The position numbers and the translations under genes are program-made. From contig NZ_QJGZ01000037.1 of NCBI RefSeq assembly GCF_003254585.1, forward strand, positions 372,001 to 436,000: a stretch of DNA of 64,000 bases, read 5' to 3'. This document shows positions 8,439 to 16,569 of this stretch, one piece after another (position 1 is the first letter of the stretch; every line of letters begins with the position of its first letter). Under the pieces are notes generated by a model. The model made no database searches and was not told the origin of the DNA. It saw only the letters and a program-made list of their open reading frames with translations. The stretch is from Flavobacterium sharifuzzamanii. GTDB lineage: Bacteria; Bacteroidota; Bacteroidia; Flavobacteriales; Flavobacteriaceae.

Positions 8439-10292
8439 TTAAAATTTTAAGGTTAAATACATATTGAAATTGTGACCTGGCATCGGTCTGTTTTCTAGAC
8501 TTTCGTAGTCTTTATTAAAAAGGTTCAGAACCTGAAAACCTACTTTGAATGAATCTAAAAATTTAAGATCATAATCAATTCCGATATTTGAAATCGTATA
8601 ATCATTAATAATTTCATCTGGATTATTATCGGCTCTCGTGTAAACAAAACCGTTATAAAGAACTTGATAATAAGCGCTTATTTTATTTCGAGAATAGGAA
8701 ACAGCCCCTGTTGCTTTATTAAACGGAACGAAAAAGATCTGATTTTTCGTTTTTTCATCCTGCGAAACGGTATAAGCGTAAGTGGCATTTAAAGCAAAAT
8801 TGTTTTTACCATAACTTTTTTTCCAACCTAAAACAGTTTCAGTTCCGTAACTATTTACTTTGTCTTGATTTTGTGGAGTCCAAATGCCATTTGCACCTGG
8901 AACCCATTGCAGCATATCAGTAATTTTCATGTAATAAAAATTCTGTGTCCAAGTCAGATTTTTGAATGTAAAGACATTGCCAATTTCTCCTTGATAAGAG
9001 CTTTCAGGTTTTAAGTTCGGATTTCCTCCTTCGTCCCAATACAAATCGTTGTAAGTTGGAATTCTAAAGTTTCTGGAGATGTTCAGTTTTAGATTATACC
9101 AATCGTTGAATTTATAAGAAGATCCTAAATTGAATAAAACGGGTGATTTGTAGTTATTGGTAAATTCTTTTCTAACGCCTAATTCGTTTTTCCAATTGGT
9201 GCCAAAATCTTGCCTAATCAACAAAGCTGCAGAACTTATTTCGCGAATATGACTTCCAAAACTGGTTCCATAACCGTTTGTTCTACTATAATCTACAATT
9301 CCGTTTATATGAGTTGTTTTAAATAAATGGTAATCAACATCTAACTTCGTAATTAAGTTTTCAGTTTTTCCATAACTATAATTTTTTAAAGAATTATCAG
9401 CAAAATATTGATAATTTTCAAAAATGTAAGCTGTCTTGAAATTGGTCTTCAGTTTTCCGAAACTTCCATCGTATTCCAATAAATTTCGATTGAAACCATT
9501 TATGTATTTACTTTTGGTTTCAGATTCTGTAACCAGTGAAGTATTACGGTCGGTGTTTGAAGTCTGGCTGTAAAGTTTTAAAATATGATTTTCATTGAAT
9601 TTATATCCAGCATTGGCGCTCAAGGTAATAATATCATATTGACCATTTTGGTTCCGGCGCTGTTCACCTCTCCAAGTATATCGATTTAAATATTTATAAT
9701 CGTTTGTCGAGCTATTTTTTGAAAGTCCGATTTGAGCGCTCCATTTTTTGTTAGAAACAGAAGTTTTATAATTAATTCCAATCGTATTAAAGCTGCCGTA
9801 ATCTAGTCTTAAGTTATTCTCAAAACGATTATAAAATAACAAATCGTTATTTAAATGTACGGTTCCTCCAACAGCTCCGCTTCCGTAGATGACACTTCCA
9901 CCACCTGCTTTAATGCTTATTGAATTATAATCTGATCCCGAAATAGTATTAAAATCGGTGCTTCCGTTCATTTGAGAATTGATGTTTATTCCGTTCCAAA
10001 TTACTGCTGTCTGAGAAGAAGTTGTTCCTCTGAAAGAAACTGTAGAAAGCATTCCGCGACCATATTCTTTAAAATACAAAGTCGAATTAAAATTTAATAA
10101 ATCCGTTAAGAGAGCCTCATTTTTGTTGATTATAGAATCATTGAGTTTTAAAACAGACTGCGAAGCAGAGTAAGTTCTTAAATTTTTATCTGAGACAAAA
10201 ACCTCTTTAAGACTGGTAATAGAATCACTTTGCGCCGAAATAATTTGGCACATTACAAATAAACAAAAAGCAAAAAGTCGTTTTAATGTCAT
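8439..10292 (-). CDS. btuB: TonB-dependent cobalamin receptor, BtuB type
   Basis: A 617-residue outer-membrane receptor. It has a signal peptide (cleavage after ISAQ near residue 20), then a plug domain (about 25-150; GRGMLSTVSFRGTTSSQTAVIWNG and GGGSVIYGSGAVGGTVHL), then a 22-strand-type barrel ending in a terminal Phe. I placed the start at 10292 because the longer open frame runs back into the conserved 3' end of the cobalamin riboswitch, where translation is not expected. Substrate comes from the riboswitch and the following BtuG-like gene. It is likely transcribed alone with that gene. Confidence 0.9.
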   Translation of the reverse strand: MTLKRLFAFCLFVMCQIISAQSDSITSLKEVFVSDKNLRTYSASQSVLKLNDSIINKNEALLTDLLNFNSTLYFKEYGRGMLSTVSFRGTTSSQTAVIWNGININSQMNGSTDFNTISGSDYNSISIKAGGGSVIYGSGAVGGTVHLNNDLLFYNRFENNLRLDYGSFNTIGINYKTSVSNKKWSAQIGLSKNSSTNDYKYLNRYTWRGEQRRNQNGQYDIITLSANAGYKFNENHILKLYSQTSNTDRNTSLVTESETKSKYINGFNRNLLEYDGSFGKLKTNFKTAYIFENYQYFADNSLKNYSYGKTENLITKLDVDYHLFKTTHINGIVDYSRTNGYGTSFGSHIREISSAALLIRQDFGTNWKNELGVRKEFTNNYKSPVLFNLGSSYKFNDWYNLKLNISRNFRIPTYNDLYWDEGGNPNLKPESSYQGEIGNVFTFKNLTWTQNFYYMKITDMLQWVPGANGIWTPQNQDKVNSYGTETVLGWKKSYGKNNFALNATYAYTVSQDEKTKNQIFFVPFNKATGAVSYSRNKISAYYQVLYNGFVYTRADNNPDEIINDYTISNIGIDYDLKFLDSFKVGFQVLNLFNKDYESLENRPMPGHNFNMYLTLKF

Positions 10293-10335
10293 AATTTCTT
10301 CACTCTTGTTCCCGAGAGTTCGATAAATTGTTACA

Positions 10336-10515
10336 AAGGCAGGTCTCCTGGCTTGCGTCTTGCTGTTTACCTTCCCATCACGCAAGGCGTGACAGTGGTT
10401 TGTAGTTAACAGCAAGCATTCGTTTTGAACTTAGCTTACAGTTGCGGGTACAGCTCAAGAATTTACTTGATTCCCTTTTAATGTGTTTTTTAAATTAAAA
10501 ACACAACCTTAATTT
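10336..10515 (-). promoter_or_regulatory. Cobalamin riboswitch
   Basis: On the minus strand the conserved blocks of the cobalamin aptamer occur in order: an AAAGGGAA block, CCCGCAACTGTAAGC, the B12-box core CCACTGTCACG, TGATGGGAAGG, and the closing AGCCAGGAGACCTGCC. The ATG of btuB follows 44 bases after the closing block. Control is expected to reduce btuB/btuG expression when adenosylcobalamin is abundant. The cob genes on the other side have no copy of the motif. Confidence 0.95.
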
Positions 10516-10591
10516 GCTGCAAAGATAAAGTTAAAAATATTGATTATTCAAATTTGTTTTGCGTTTCATGAAAAATTATAAATTATTTGCA

Positions 10592-11125
10592 TTAAAAATC
10601 GATTTTTATAACTTCTCCGAAATCAACTTTATTATTGAAAGCATCTTTTAAAGGCAGTGAACTTTGATGGCACAGAATGCTTCTGATGATTCCGGCGTGA
10701 GCAACAATAACGATTGGCTGATTTATTTTTGAAATTATATCAGATAAAAAATCACCAACTCTTTTGTGCAGTTCTACAAAAGATTCTCCGTTTGAAACTT
10801 TTATGTTTACAAAATCTTCCATCCACGGATTAAGTTCTTCGGACGGAATTTCGTTCCAGCTTTTCAGTTCCCAATCTCCAAAATTCATTTCTTTTAAGCG
10901 TTCGTCTTCCTGATAAGAAATACTTTTAATGTTTTCTTGAATGTGTTTTGCTAAAATAACGCAACGCTTTAACGGACTTGAAAAAATAATTGCCTCAGAA
11001 GGAAGTTCCGAAATAATTCTGCCAAAAATTTCATCAAAAGGTTCAGCAATATCAACATCTGACTGCCCGTAACAGATTCCTTTTTCGCAAACGGTTTCAG
11101 TATGGCGAACTAGATAAATTTCCAT
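10592..11125 (-). CDS. cobC: Histidine phosphatase, probable alpha-ribazole phosphatase
   Basis: A 177-residue member of the phosphoglycerate-mutase-like superfamily. The phosphate-binding motif LVRHTET is near residues 5-11, a second basic cluster SSPLKRC is near 58-64, and the second catalytic His is in VAHAGIIR. The ICYGQSDV segment after the RH motif is typical of CobC. CobC removes the phosphate from alpha-ribazole-5'-phosphate or cobalamin phosphate late in nucleotide-loop assembly. I used the ATG at 11125, 16 bases inside the end of cobS. A longer frame upstream has no signal for initiation. The overlap with cobS supports the assignment. Confidence 0.88.
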   Translation of the reverse strand: MEIYLVRHTETVCEKGICYGQSDVDIAEPFDEIFGRIISELPSEAIIFSSPLKRCVILAKHIQENIKSISYQEDERLKEMNFGDWELKSWNEIPSEELNPWMEDFVNIKVSNGESFVELHKRVGDFLSDIISKINQPIVIVAHAGIIRSILCHQSSLPLKDAFNNKVDFGEVIKIDF

Positions 11126-11895
11126 AAAAATAAAATGCTTAAGTAAAATACCACTTCGCAAACTTGTTGTGTTGCTCCAAGACAATCTCCAGTATAACCG
11201 TCAATCCATTTCTGGAAATAACGTGCTAAAAAATATCGAGTTATGAAAACGGGAATTATAGCGAGAAGAAATTTCAAATTGAAATAAGAAAATACAATTA
11301 GGGGAATTAAACCAAAAAAGAAAGAACCAAAAACTTCTTTCCAAGAATACTGCTTTGCAATTGGCTTGCTTTTGCTTGAAGCATCATCACGAGAATATTC
11401 ATGTGTAAAAATAATGCTTATTGCTGCTAGACGACTTAAAGAATGCGCGGAAATAAATAAAAGGAAAATTAGTAAAATGTTATTAGTGAAAAGTAAAATG
11501 GATTCCGAAAGTAGTTTGAATTTTAATAGAAAAAGTAAAACCAATCCGATTGCTCCATAAGCACCAATGGCGCTGTCTTTCATAATCATTAAGATTTTTT
11601 CTTTGGTCCAGCCTCCGCCAAAGCCATCACAGACATCTGCAAATCCATCTTCATGAAAAGCACCTGTTGTTAAAATAGAAGCAATAATCGCTAGTATAAC
11701 AGCAATTTCTGTTGAAAGAAAAAGTGAAAAAAGATAAAAAGCCAGAAAGGAAATGCTCCCGACAATCCATCCAATAAAAGGAAAATATCTCGTGGCTTTA
11801 TTTAAATAATCGGGATGATGCGTAATGTTTTTTGGGCACGGAATTCTGGTGTAAAACATTAAGCAGGTGAAGAAAATGTGTAGTTCTTTTTTCAT
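11110..11895 (-). CDS. cobS: Adenosylcobinamide-GDP ribazoletransferase
   Basis: CobS joins adenosylcobinamide-GDP to alpha-ribazole to give adenosylcobalamin (phosphate). The protein of 261 residues has several hydrophobic helices and the diagnostic acidic motif FHEDGFADVCDGFGGG around residues 67-82, followed by MKDSAIGAYGAIG, so it is an integral membrane enzyme. The ATG at 11895 (MKKELHIFF) is preferred; a longer frame extends into the hairpin repeats upstream. The 3' end overlaps cobC. The transposase element sits directly before it, between cobS and bluB-cobT. Confidence 0.93.
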   Translation of the reverse strand: MKKELHIFFTCLMFYTRIPCPKNITHHPDYLNKATRYFPFIGWIVGSISFLAFYLFSLFLSTEIAVILAIIASILTTGAFHEDGFADVCDGFGGGWTKEKILMIMKDSAIGAYGAIGLVLLFLLKFKLLSESILLFTNNILLIFLLFISAHSLSRLAAISIIFTHEYSRDDASSKSKPIAKQYSWKEVFGSFFFGLIPLIVFSYFNLKFLLAIIPVFITRYFLARYFQKWIDGYTGDCLGATQQVCEVVFYLSILFLWKFI

Positions 11896-11910
11896 TGAAT
11901 TATGATTGTT

Positions 11911-12061
11911 TTGGCTAAAGCCCTCTTTGGGAGCAAATTTATAACCTCCAGATAAATCTGGAGGCAATTCAAAAATAAAATTTTAAAAAAATGATTTCTA
12001 TGAATTGCCAACATCTTTAGATGTTGGTTTGTTTATAGGCACTCATAAAGGCTTTAGCCAA
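11911..12061. repeat. REP/BIME-like hairpin block next to a RAYT gene
   Basis: The block is framed by TTGGCTAAAGCC (11911-11922) and its inverse GGCTTTAGCCAA (12050-12061). Inside lie two perfect palindromes, CCTCCAGAT-AA-ATCTGGAGG (11945-11964) and CCAACATCT-TT-AGATGTTGG (12008-12027), both flanked by GAATTGCC-like or GGCAATTC sequence. It sits immediately downstream of the transposase gene, as expected for a repetitive extragenic palindrome substrate of a REP-associated transposase. Confidence 0.8.
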
Positions 12062-12066
12062 ATTTT

Positions 12067-12498
12067 TCATAAATGCTTAAACCCAAATTTGATTATAAAT
12101 TCATCATATTCTTCTTGAAATGTTTTCTTTTTATGATGCTCTTCTTGATTTTTTATATAATCTCGAACTTTATCTACAATAGATTCTGAAACTGAAACTG
12201 CAAAATATTCATCCTGCCACTCAAATTTATCTGTTGTCAATTGATTTTTATTAATCCAATATGAAGATTCACCTTTTAAAAGTTGTATTGTTTTCTGAAT
12301 AGTTTGATTACTTCCTAATGAAATTAAGCAGTGACAATGATCAGAATATCCGTTAATAAAATCAAGATAAATTTCTTTCCTTAATGCATTTTCTTTTATG
12401 TGATTCCACACTTTTTGACGAAGATCAATTGTATTTAAAAAAGGGAATCTATTTTTGGTACTCCAAACACAATGAATATAAATTTTTGTAAAAGGCAT
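12067..12498 (-). mobile_element. REP-associated/IS200-like Y1 transposase (RAYT, TnpA family)
   Basis: A 143-residue HUH-type single-strand transposase. The metal-binding HUH motif is H54-C-H56 in YSDHCHCLISL, and the candidate nucleophile is Tyr114 in VRDYIKNQEEHH. The N-terminal YIHCVWSTKNRFP is typical of the Y1_Tnp domain. Length and all motifs are intact, so it may be active. There is no TnpB partner. It lies between bluB-cobT and cobS, on the same strand, with hairpin repeats on its 3' side, so it either rides in or interrupts the cobalamin operon. RAYT rather than IS200 is inferred from those repeats. Confidence 0.88.
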
Positions 12499-12556
12499 GT
12501 AATGAATAATTTCAATTTGAAATTCAAAGCTATGAACTTTAAAGTTTAAAAGAAAG

Positions 12557-14236
12557 TTATTTCTTACTTATTCCCGCGCTTTCAAAACTAGCCATTTCAT
12601 TCAAAAAAGCTTCAGCCGATTTTAGAATTGGAAATGCTACAGCACAGCCAGTTCCTTCACCTAAACGCAAATCAAGATTTAAAATAGGTTTTGCTTCTAA
12701 ATAATTTAGCAATTCTGAATGTGCTTTTTCAGCAGAGCAATGACAGAAAACAGCATTTTGTTTGATGTTCGGATTTATTTTAAAGGCTATTAAGTAAGCA
12801 ACAGTACAAATAAAACCGTCAACAAGAATTAGCATTTTATTTTCAAAAGCAGCCAGCATTCCGCCAGCCATTTGAAGAATTTCGAAACCTCCAAAATAGG
12901 AGAGTTGCGACATTAGTTCTGCTTGACCAGAATAACTTTCAATTGCTTTTTTTAGTAAATTTTGTTTTAGAAGTAGTTTTTCGTTTTCAACTCCGGTTCC
13001 TTTTCCAACACAATCTTCAATAGGAAAACCTGTTAAAATACTCATTAAAACAGAAGCGGTAGAAGTATTTCCAATTCCCATTTCGCCAAAACCAATACAG
13101 TTCGAGCCAGATTTTGCGATATTTTCAGCAATCGATTTTCCTTTCTCAAAACATAATTGGACTTCAGATTCGCTCATTGCAGGAACGTGAAGAAAAGACT
13201 GAGTTCCTTTGGCAATTTTTGCATCGATTAATTTTGCATTGGTTGGAAAATCATAATTAACGCCAGAATCTACAATTGATAATTTGATATTATTCTGATT
13301 GCAGAAAACGTTTATGGCTGCGCCGCCATCGAGAAAATTGTTGACCATTTGTCGCGTGACATCTTGCGGATAATCGCTTACGCCATGATTAGCAATTCCG
13401 TGATCTGCAGCAAAAACTACAATATTAGGTTTTTCAATTTTCGGATTCAAAGTTTCAAAAACCGTTGCCATTTGGAAAGCCAAAGATTCTAATGTTCCCA
13501 AAGAACCAACAGGTTTTGTTTTAGAATCTATTTTGTCTTGTAAAAGAGTATAAAAATCGGATTTATCTTGGATTTTCTTTTTTGATTGTGAATCGAAAGA
13601 AGAAACATTTATTTGATGAATTTCTTTGATTTCAGTGCAAATAGGAGCTTCTGATTTTTGTTTCCAATGCAATTGCTGCAGCATTGGCTGATTATTATAA
13701 TTGGTTGCTGGTTTTCCGATGCAGAAATAGCCAAGCGGTTCTATATTTTCGGGTAAATCAAGGATTTTTTTAAACTGATAATAATTGAGAATCGAAACCC
13801 AACCCATGCCGTAACCTTGTTCTGTAAGCGAAAGCCAGATATTCTGCGCCGCGCAAACCGAACTGAATTTCACAGCCTCGTTACTGCCAATTGTCCCAAT
13901 CGTAAATTGATTTAAGACAGAACGGTCATAAGCAATTATAAGTCCGATTGGAGCTTCTTCGATTGCTTCGAGTTTAAGAGATTTGTAAAGTTCTTTCTGT
14001 TCTGGATTATCAGTAAGTTCTTCGGCTTTTTTATTGTAATCTAAAAACAGCTTTTTAATAGACGTTTTAACCTCTTGAGATTTAATGAGATAATATCTAG
14101 TAGCATCGGTCAGTCCCACAGACGGAGCCCAATGTCCAGCTTGTAAAGCTTTCTCGATTACGTAATCAGGAACTTCGTCGGCTGTAAAATGTCGTGTGTC
14201 GCGGCGTGATTTTAATATATCTTCTAAATTACTCAT
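12557..14236 (-). CDS. BluB-CobT fusion: 5,6-dimethylbenzimidazole synthase / DMB phosphoribosyltransferase
   Basis: One 559-residue frame carries two enzymes. Residues about 1-200 form a nitroreductase-fold BluB (SRRDTRHF at 11-18, GHWAPSVGLTDA, TEQGYGMGWVSI). BluB fragments FMNH2 with O2 to make 5,6-dimethylbenzimidazole. After a linker of about 25 residues, 225-559 is CobT (SKTKPVGSLGTLE, VVFAADHGIANHGVS, GFGEMGIGNTSTAS, GEGTGCA with the catalytic Glu527). CobT attaches that base to ribose-5-phosphate from NaMN, giving alpha-ribazole-5'-phosphate. The fusion would pass the product straight to the next step. Next genes: cobU upstream, the RAYT downstream. Confidence 0.93.
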   Translation of the reverse strand: MSNLEDILKSRRDTRHFTADEVPDYVIEKALQAGHWAPSVGLTDATRYYLIKSQEVKTSIKKLFLDYNKKAEELTDNPEQKELYKSLKLEAIEEAPIGLIIAYDRSVLNQFTIGTIGSNEAVKFSSVCAAQNIWLSLTEQGYGMGWVSILNYYQFKKILDLPENIEPLGYFCIGKPATNYNNQPMLQQLHWKQKSEAPICTEIKEIHQINVSSFDSQSKKKIQDKSDFYTLLQDKIDSKTKPVGSLGTLESLAFQMATVFETLNPKIEKPNIVVFAADHGIANHGVSDYPQDVTRQMVNNFLDGGAAINVFCNQNNIKLSIVDSGVNYDFPTNAKLIDAKIAKGTQSFLHVPAMSESEVQLCFEKGKSIAENIAKSGSNCIGFGEMGIGNTSTASVLMSILTGFPIEDCVGKGTGVENEKLLLKQNLLKKAIESYSGQAELMSQLSYFGGFEILQMAGGMLAAFENKMLILVDGFICTVAYLIAFKINPNIKQNAVFCHCSAEKAHSELLNYLEAKPILNLDLRLGEGTGCAVAFPILKSAEAFLNEMASFESAGISKK

Positions 14237-14353
14237 GCCATAAAATTACAATTTTTAAATCCCAAATTCCAAGATCAAACTCTAAAAAAGAAAATTCCAA
14301 ATTCCAAAACTCAGTATGTTTTTGGAATTTAGAATTTCTAATTTGTTTTTTTT
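14237..14353. repeat. AT-rich spacer with repeated CCAAATTCCAA-type words
   Basis: The gap between cobU and bluB-cobT is built from CCCAAATTCCAAG, TTCCAAATTCCAAAA and, inverted, TTTTGGAATTTAGAATTTC. The same words recur at 37022-37058 and 47405-47519. No gene or promoter was recognised in it. Confidence 0.5.
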
Positions 14354-14860
14354 TTATTTGATTTTAACTGGAATTCCAGAAACCATCAATACTACTTCAT
14401 CGGCATTTGCGGCAAGAAATTGATTCATCCAGCCTTGAAGCTCAACAAATTTTCTTCCAATATGAGTTTCTGCATGAACCCCCATACCAATTTCATTTGT
14501 CACAATAATGATATTAGCATTTTCGTGTTTTGCAATGGCAAGAAATTCTTTTTTAGATTCTTCAAGGCTTAATGCGACATCATTTTTAGTATCGATAAAA
14601 AAATTAGTCAGCCAGAGTGTTATACAATCAATTAGGGCAGTTTTTCCAGAAAAATCAATTTCACTTAAATATTTCTCTTTTTCAATATTCGTCCAATGTT
14701 CGTCCCGTTCCTGCTGATGGCGATCAATTCGATTTTGAAAGTCAGCATCCCATTTTCGGGCAGTTGCTACATATATAGGAGAGTTGGAAAGTTCTAAAGC
14801 AAGTTTCTGTGCATAACCACTTTTTCCAGAACGTTCGCCACCAGTTACTAAGTAGATCAT
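14354..14860 (-). CDS. cobU: Adenosylcobinamide kinase / adenosylcobinamide-phosphate guanylyltransferase
   Basis: The bifunctional enzyme phosphorylates adenosylcobinamide and then transfers GMP from GTP, activating salvaged cobinamide for CobS. The 168-residue length is normal for the family. The P-loop GGERSGKS is at 7-14, followed by IYVATARKWDADFQNRI (the guanylylated His lies in the IDRHQQER segment near 45), LIDCITLWLTN and VTNEIGMGVH. It is the first of the cob genes on this strand, with the CWC gene upstream. Separate spacers suggest an operon with loose packing. Confidence 0.95.
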   Translation of the reverse strand: MIYLVTGGERSGKSGYAQKLALELSNSPIYVATARKWDADFQNRIDRHQQERDEHWTNIEKEKYLSEIDFSGKTALIDCITLWLTNFFIDTKNDVALSLEESKKEFLAIAKHENANIIIVTNEIGMGVHAETHIGRKFVELQGWMNQFLAANADEVVLMVSGIPVKIK

Positions 14861-14872
14861 TTTTATTAATTA

Positions 14873-14968
14873 TAAGTTTTGAATTATGAATTATGAGTTT
14901 TGTTTGGCAATTTATAAATTAAATTACGAGCTACTCACTCATAACTCATAATTTATAACTCATAACTC
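14873..14968. repeat. Inverted array of TTATGAGTT / AACTCATAA words
   Basis: The spacer between cobU and the CWC gene reads as GAATTATGAATTATGAG at one end and ACTCATAACTCATAATTTA at the other, so it can fold back on itself. A direct-repeat version occurs at 19978-20025. No gene was recognised. Confidence 0.6.
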
Positions 14969-15331
14969 CTAATACGGGCAATGTCGACAATTATTTCCGC
15001 AACAGGTTCCTCTTTTTAGATGAAACCAAGCTTTAAAGACATAATTGCCATTTTCGATATAATAATCAATACCTTCAATTAAATTATCGGTTTTGGGTAA
15101 TTGCATAGCTTTATTATTAAGTGCCTTTTTTGGAGATAAGGTTTCGATGTAAGCGTCAATTTTATCTTCGCAAGCTTCTTTAAAACATACAGGGCAAAGG
15201 CAGTCACCTCCGTCGGCAAGATTGAAAATAGGAGGGTAATCATTACACCAGCACTTATTTTCAGATGAAATGTCTCCGCATGAAAAAGCGGCTTCACAAC
15301 TGGAGCAAATTTTTGTTTTTGGTGCACTCAT
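14969..15331 (-). CDS. Cysteine-rich CWC and DUF5522 domain protein
   Basis: A 120-residue small soluble protein with two metal-binding-looking parts. Residues 5-50 match the cysteine-rich CWC pattern (ICSSCEAAFSC, then CWCND). The last 35 residues (DYYIENGNYVFKAWFHLKRG then CCGNNCRHCPY) match DUF5522. A cysteine pair CPVC lies between them, which gives 14 or so cysteines in all. Zinc or an Fe-S cluster is plausible. I used the ATG at 15331; the frame upstream is AT-rich promoter DNA shared with the divergent btuF. Function is unknown, and a link to cobalamin genes rests on position only. Confidence 0.8.
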   Translation of the reverse strand: MSAPKTKICSSCEAAFSCGDISSENKCWCNDYPPIFNLADGGDCLCPVCFKEACEDKIDAYIETLSPKKALNNKAMQLPKTDNLIEGIDYYIENGNYVFKAWFHLKRGTCCGNNCRHCPY

Positions 15332-15425
15332 TAAATAAAAGGCTATTTGTTTAAATTTGTACAAATAAAGGTAAACAAAAAAAATAGAAATTGATTTACC
15401 TTTGTTGCCATACAAAACATAAAAT

Positions 15426-16568
15426 ATGAAATATTTTTTCCATAAATTATCAGTCGTTTTTTTACTTTTTATAGTAGTTGGCTGTAAAAAAAATGAAACA
15501 CAAACTCCTGTAAAATCTATCACTGCTAAAGAAAGCATCGAATTTGCATCGGGACTTTCAATTATAAAAAACGAAGGCTATTCAATTGTAAATGTGGTGA
15601 ATCCGTGGCCAAATGCTAAGGGGAAATTCACTTATATTTTAGAGGAAAAAGACTCGCAAATTCCAGACAGTTTAAAAAAATATCCCTCAATAAAAGTTCC
15701 ATTAGAAAGTGTTGTTGTAACTTCAACAACAAATATTCCTTTTTTAGAAATGCTGGAAGTTGAGAATAAATTGGTCGGATTTCCTCATACCGATTATATT
15801 TCTTCAGAAAAAACTAGAGCATTAATTGACAAAGGTTCTGTGAAAAACGTTGGACAAAATGAAAAATTGAACATTGAACAATTAATAGAATTGTCACCAG
15901 ACTTGATCGTTACGTTTGGTGTTGACAATAATAATCCGATGTTGGATAATTTGAAAAAAAGCGGTTTAAAAGTTCTTATTCAAGGCGATTGGATGGAACA
16001 GTCTCCGCTAGGAAAAGCAGAATGGATTAAACTTTATGGTGCTTTATTCGGGAAAGAAGAAAAAGCAAAAGAGCTCTTTGATAAAATCGTTGAAAGTTAT
16101 AATCAAGCAAAAAAACTAGTAACGGATAAACCTGCAACTTCAAAAGTTTTATATGGTTCTATGTACGAAGATGTTTGGTATGTTGCCAAGGGAAATAGTT
16201 GGGTAGCGCAGTTTATGAAAGATGCAAAATCTAATTATTTATGGGCTGACTTGCAAGGAACTGGAAGTGAAGGATTGTCTTTTGAAAAAGTCTTGGATAA
16301 AGCGAAAACGGCTAATGTCTGGATTGCTTCTGGATCTTTCAAAAGTTTAGATGAATTGCAAAAAGCAAATCCACATTATTCAGAATTTGATGCTTTCAAA
16401 AATAAAACGGTATATAATTTTGAAGGAAAAATGGGAGCAACAGGGGGAACGGTTTATTATGAACTCGCACCAAGCCGTCCCGATTTAGTTTTAAAAGATT
16501 ATATCAAGATTTTTCATCCTGATTTATTGGCAGGCTATGAATTTACTTTTGCATCAAAACTGAATTAA
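15426..16568 (+). CDS. btuF: Periplasmic corrinoid-binding lipoprotein, ABC type (BtuF-like)
   Basis: A 380-residue substrate-binding lipoprotein of the iron-siderophore/B12 class. The leader is MKYFFHKLSVVFLLFIVVGC, Cys at about residue 20. The two-lobed periplasmic-binding fold shows VVTSTTNIPFLEML, LSPDLIVTFG, and late VYNFEGKMGATGGTVYYELAPSRPDLVLKDY. It comes first in an operon with an FecCD-type permease 1 base later and an ATPase. The neighbouring cob genes and riboswitch make a corrinoid the best substrate guess; heme or a siderophore is the alternative. A TACCTTTG box at 15397-15404 could be the -7 element. Confidence 0.82.
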   Translation: MKYFFHKLSVVFLLFIVVGCKKNETQTPVKSITAKESIEFASGLSIIKNEGYSIVNVVNPWPNAKGKFTYILEEKDSQIPDSLKKYPSIKVPLESVVVTSTTNIPFLEMLEVENKLVGFPHTDYISSEKTRALIDKGSVKNVGQNEKLNIEQLIELSPDLIVTFGVDNNNPMLDNLKKSGLKVLIQGDWMEQSPLGKAEWIKLYGALFGKEEKAKELFDKIVESYNQAKKLVTDKPATSKVLYGSMYEDVWYVAKGNSWVAQFMKDAKSNYLWADLQGTGSEGLSFEKVLDKAKTANVWIASGSFKSLDELQKANPHYSEFDAFKNKTVYNFEGKMGATGGTVYYELAPSRPDLVLKDYIKIFHPDLLAGYEFTFASKLN

Positions 16569-16569
16569 A

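Noticed and set aside
10293..10415. N-terminal extension of the btuB frame
   Set aside because: It is encoded by the conserved end of the cobalamin riboswitch and would hide the signal peptide.
15079..15327. An 82-codon frame overlapping the CWC gene
   Set aside because: The Cys-rich frame has family motifs to its end, while this one has none and ends in AT-rich code.
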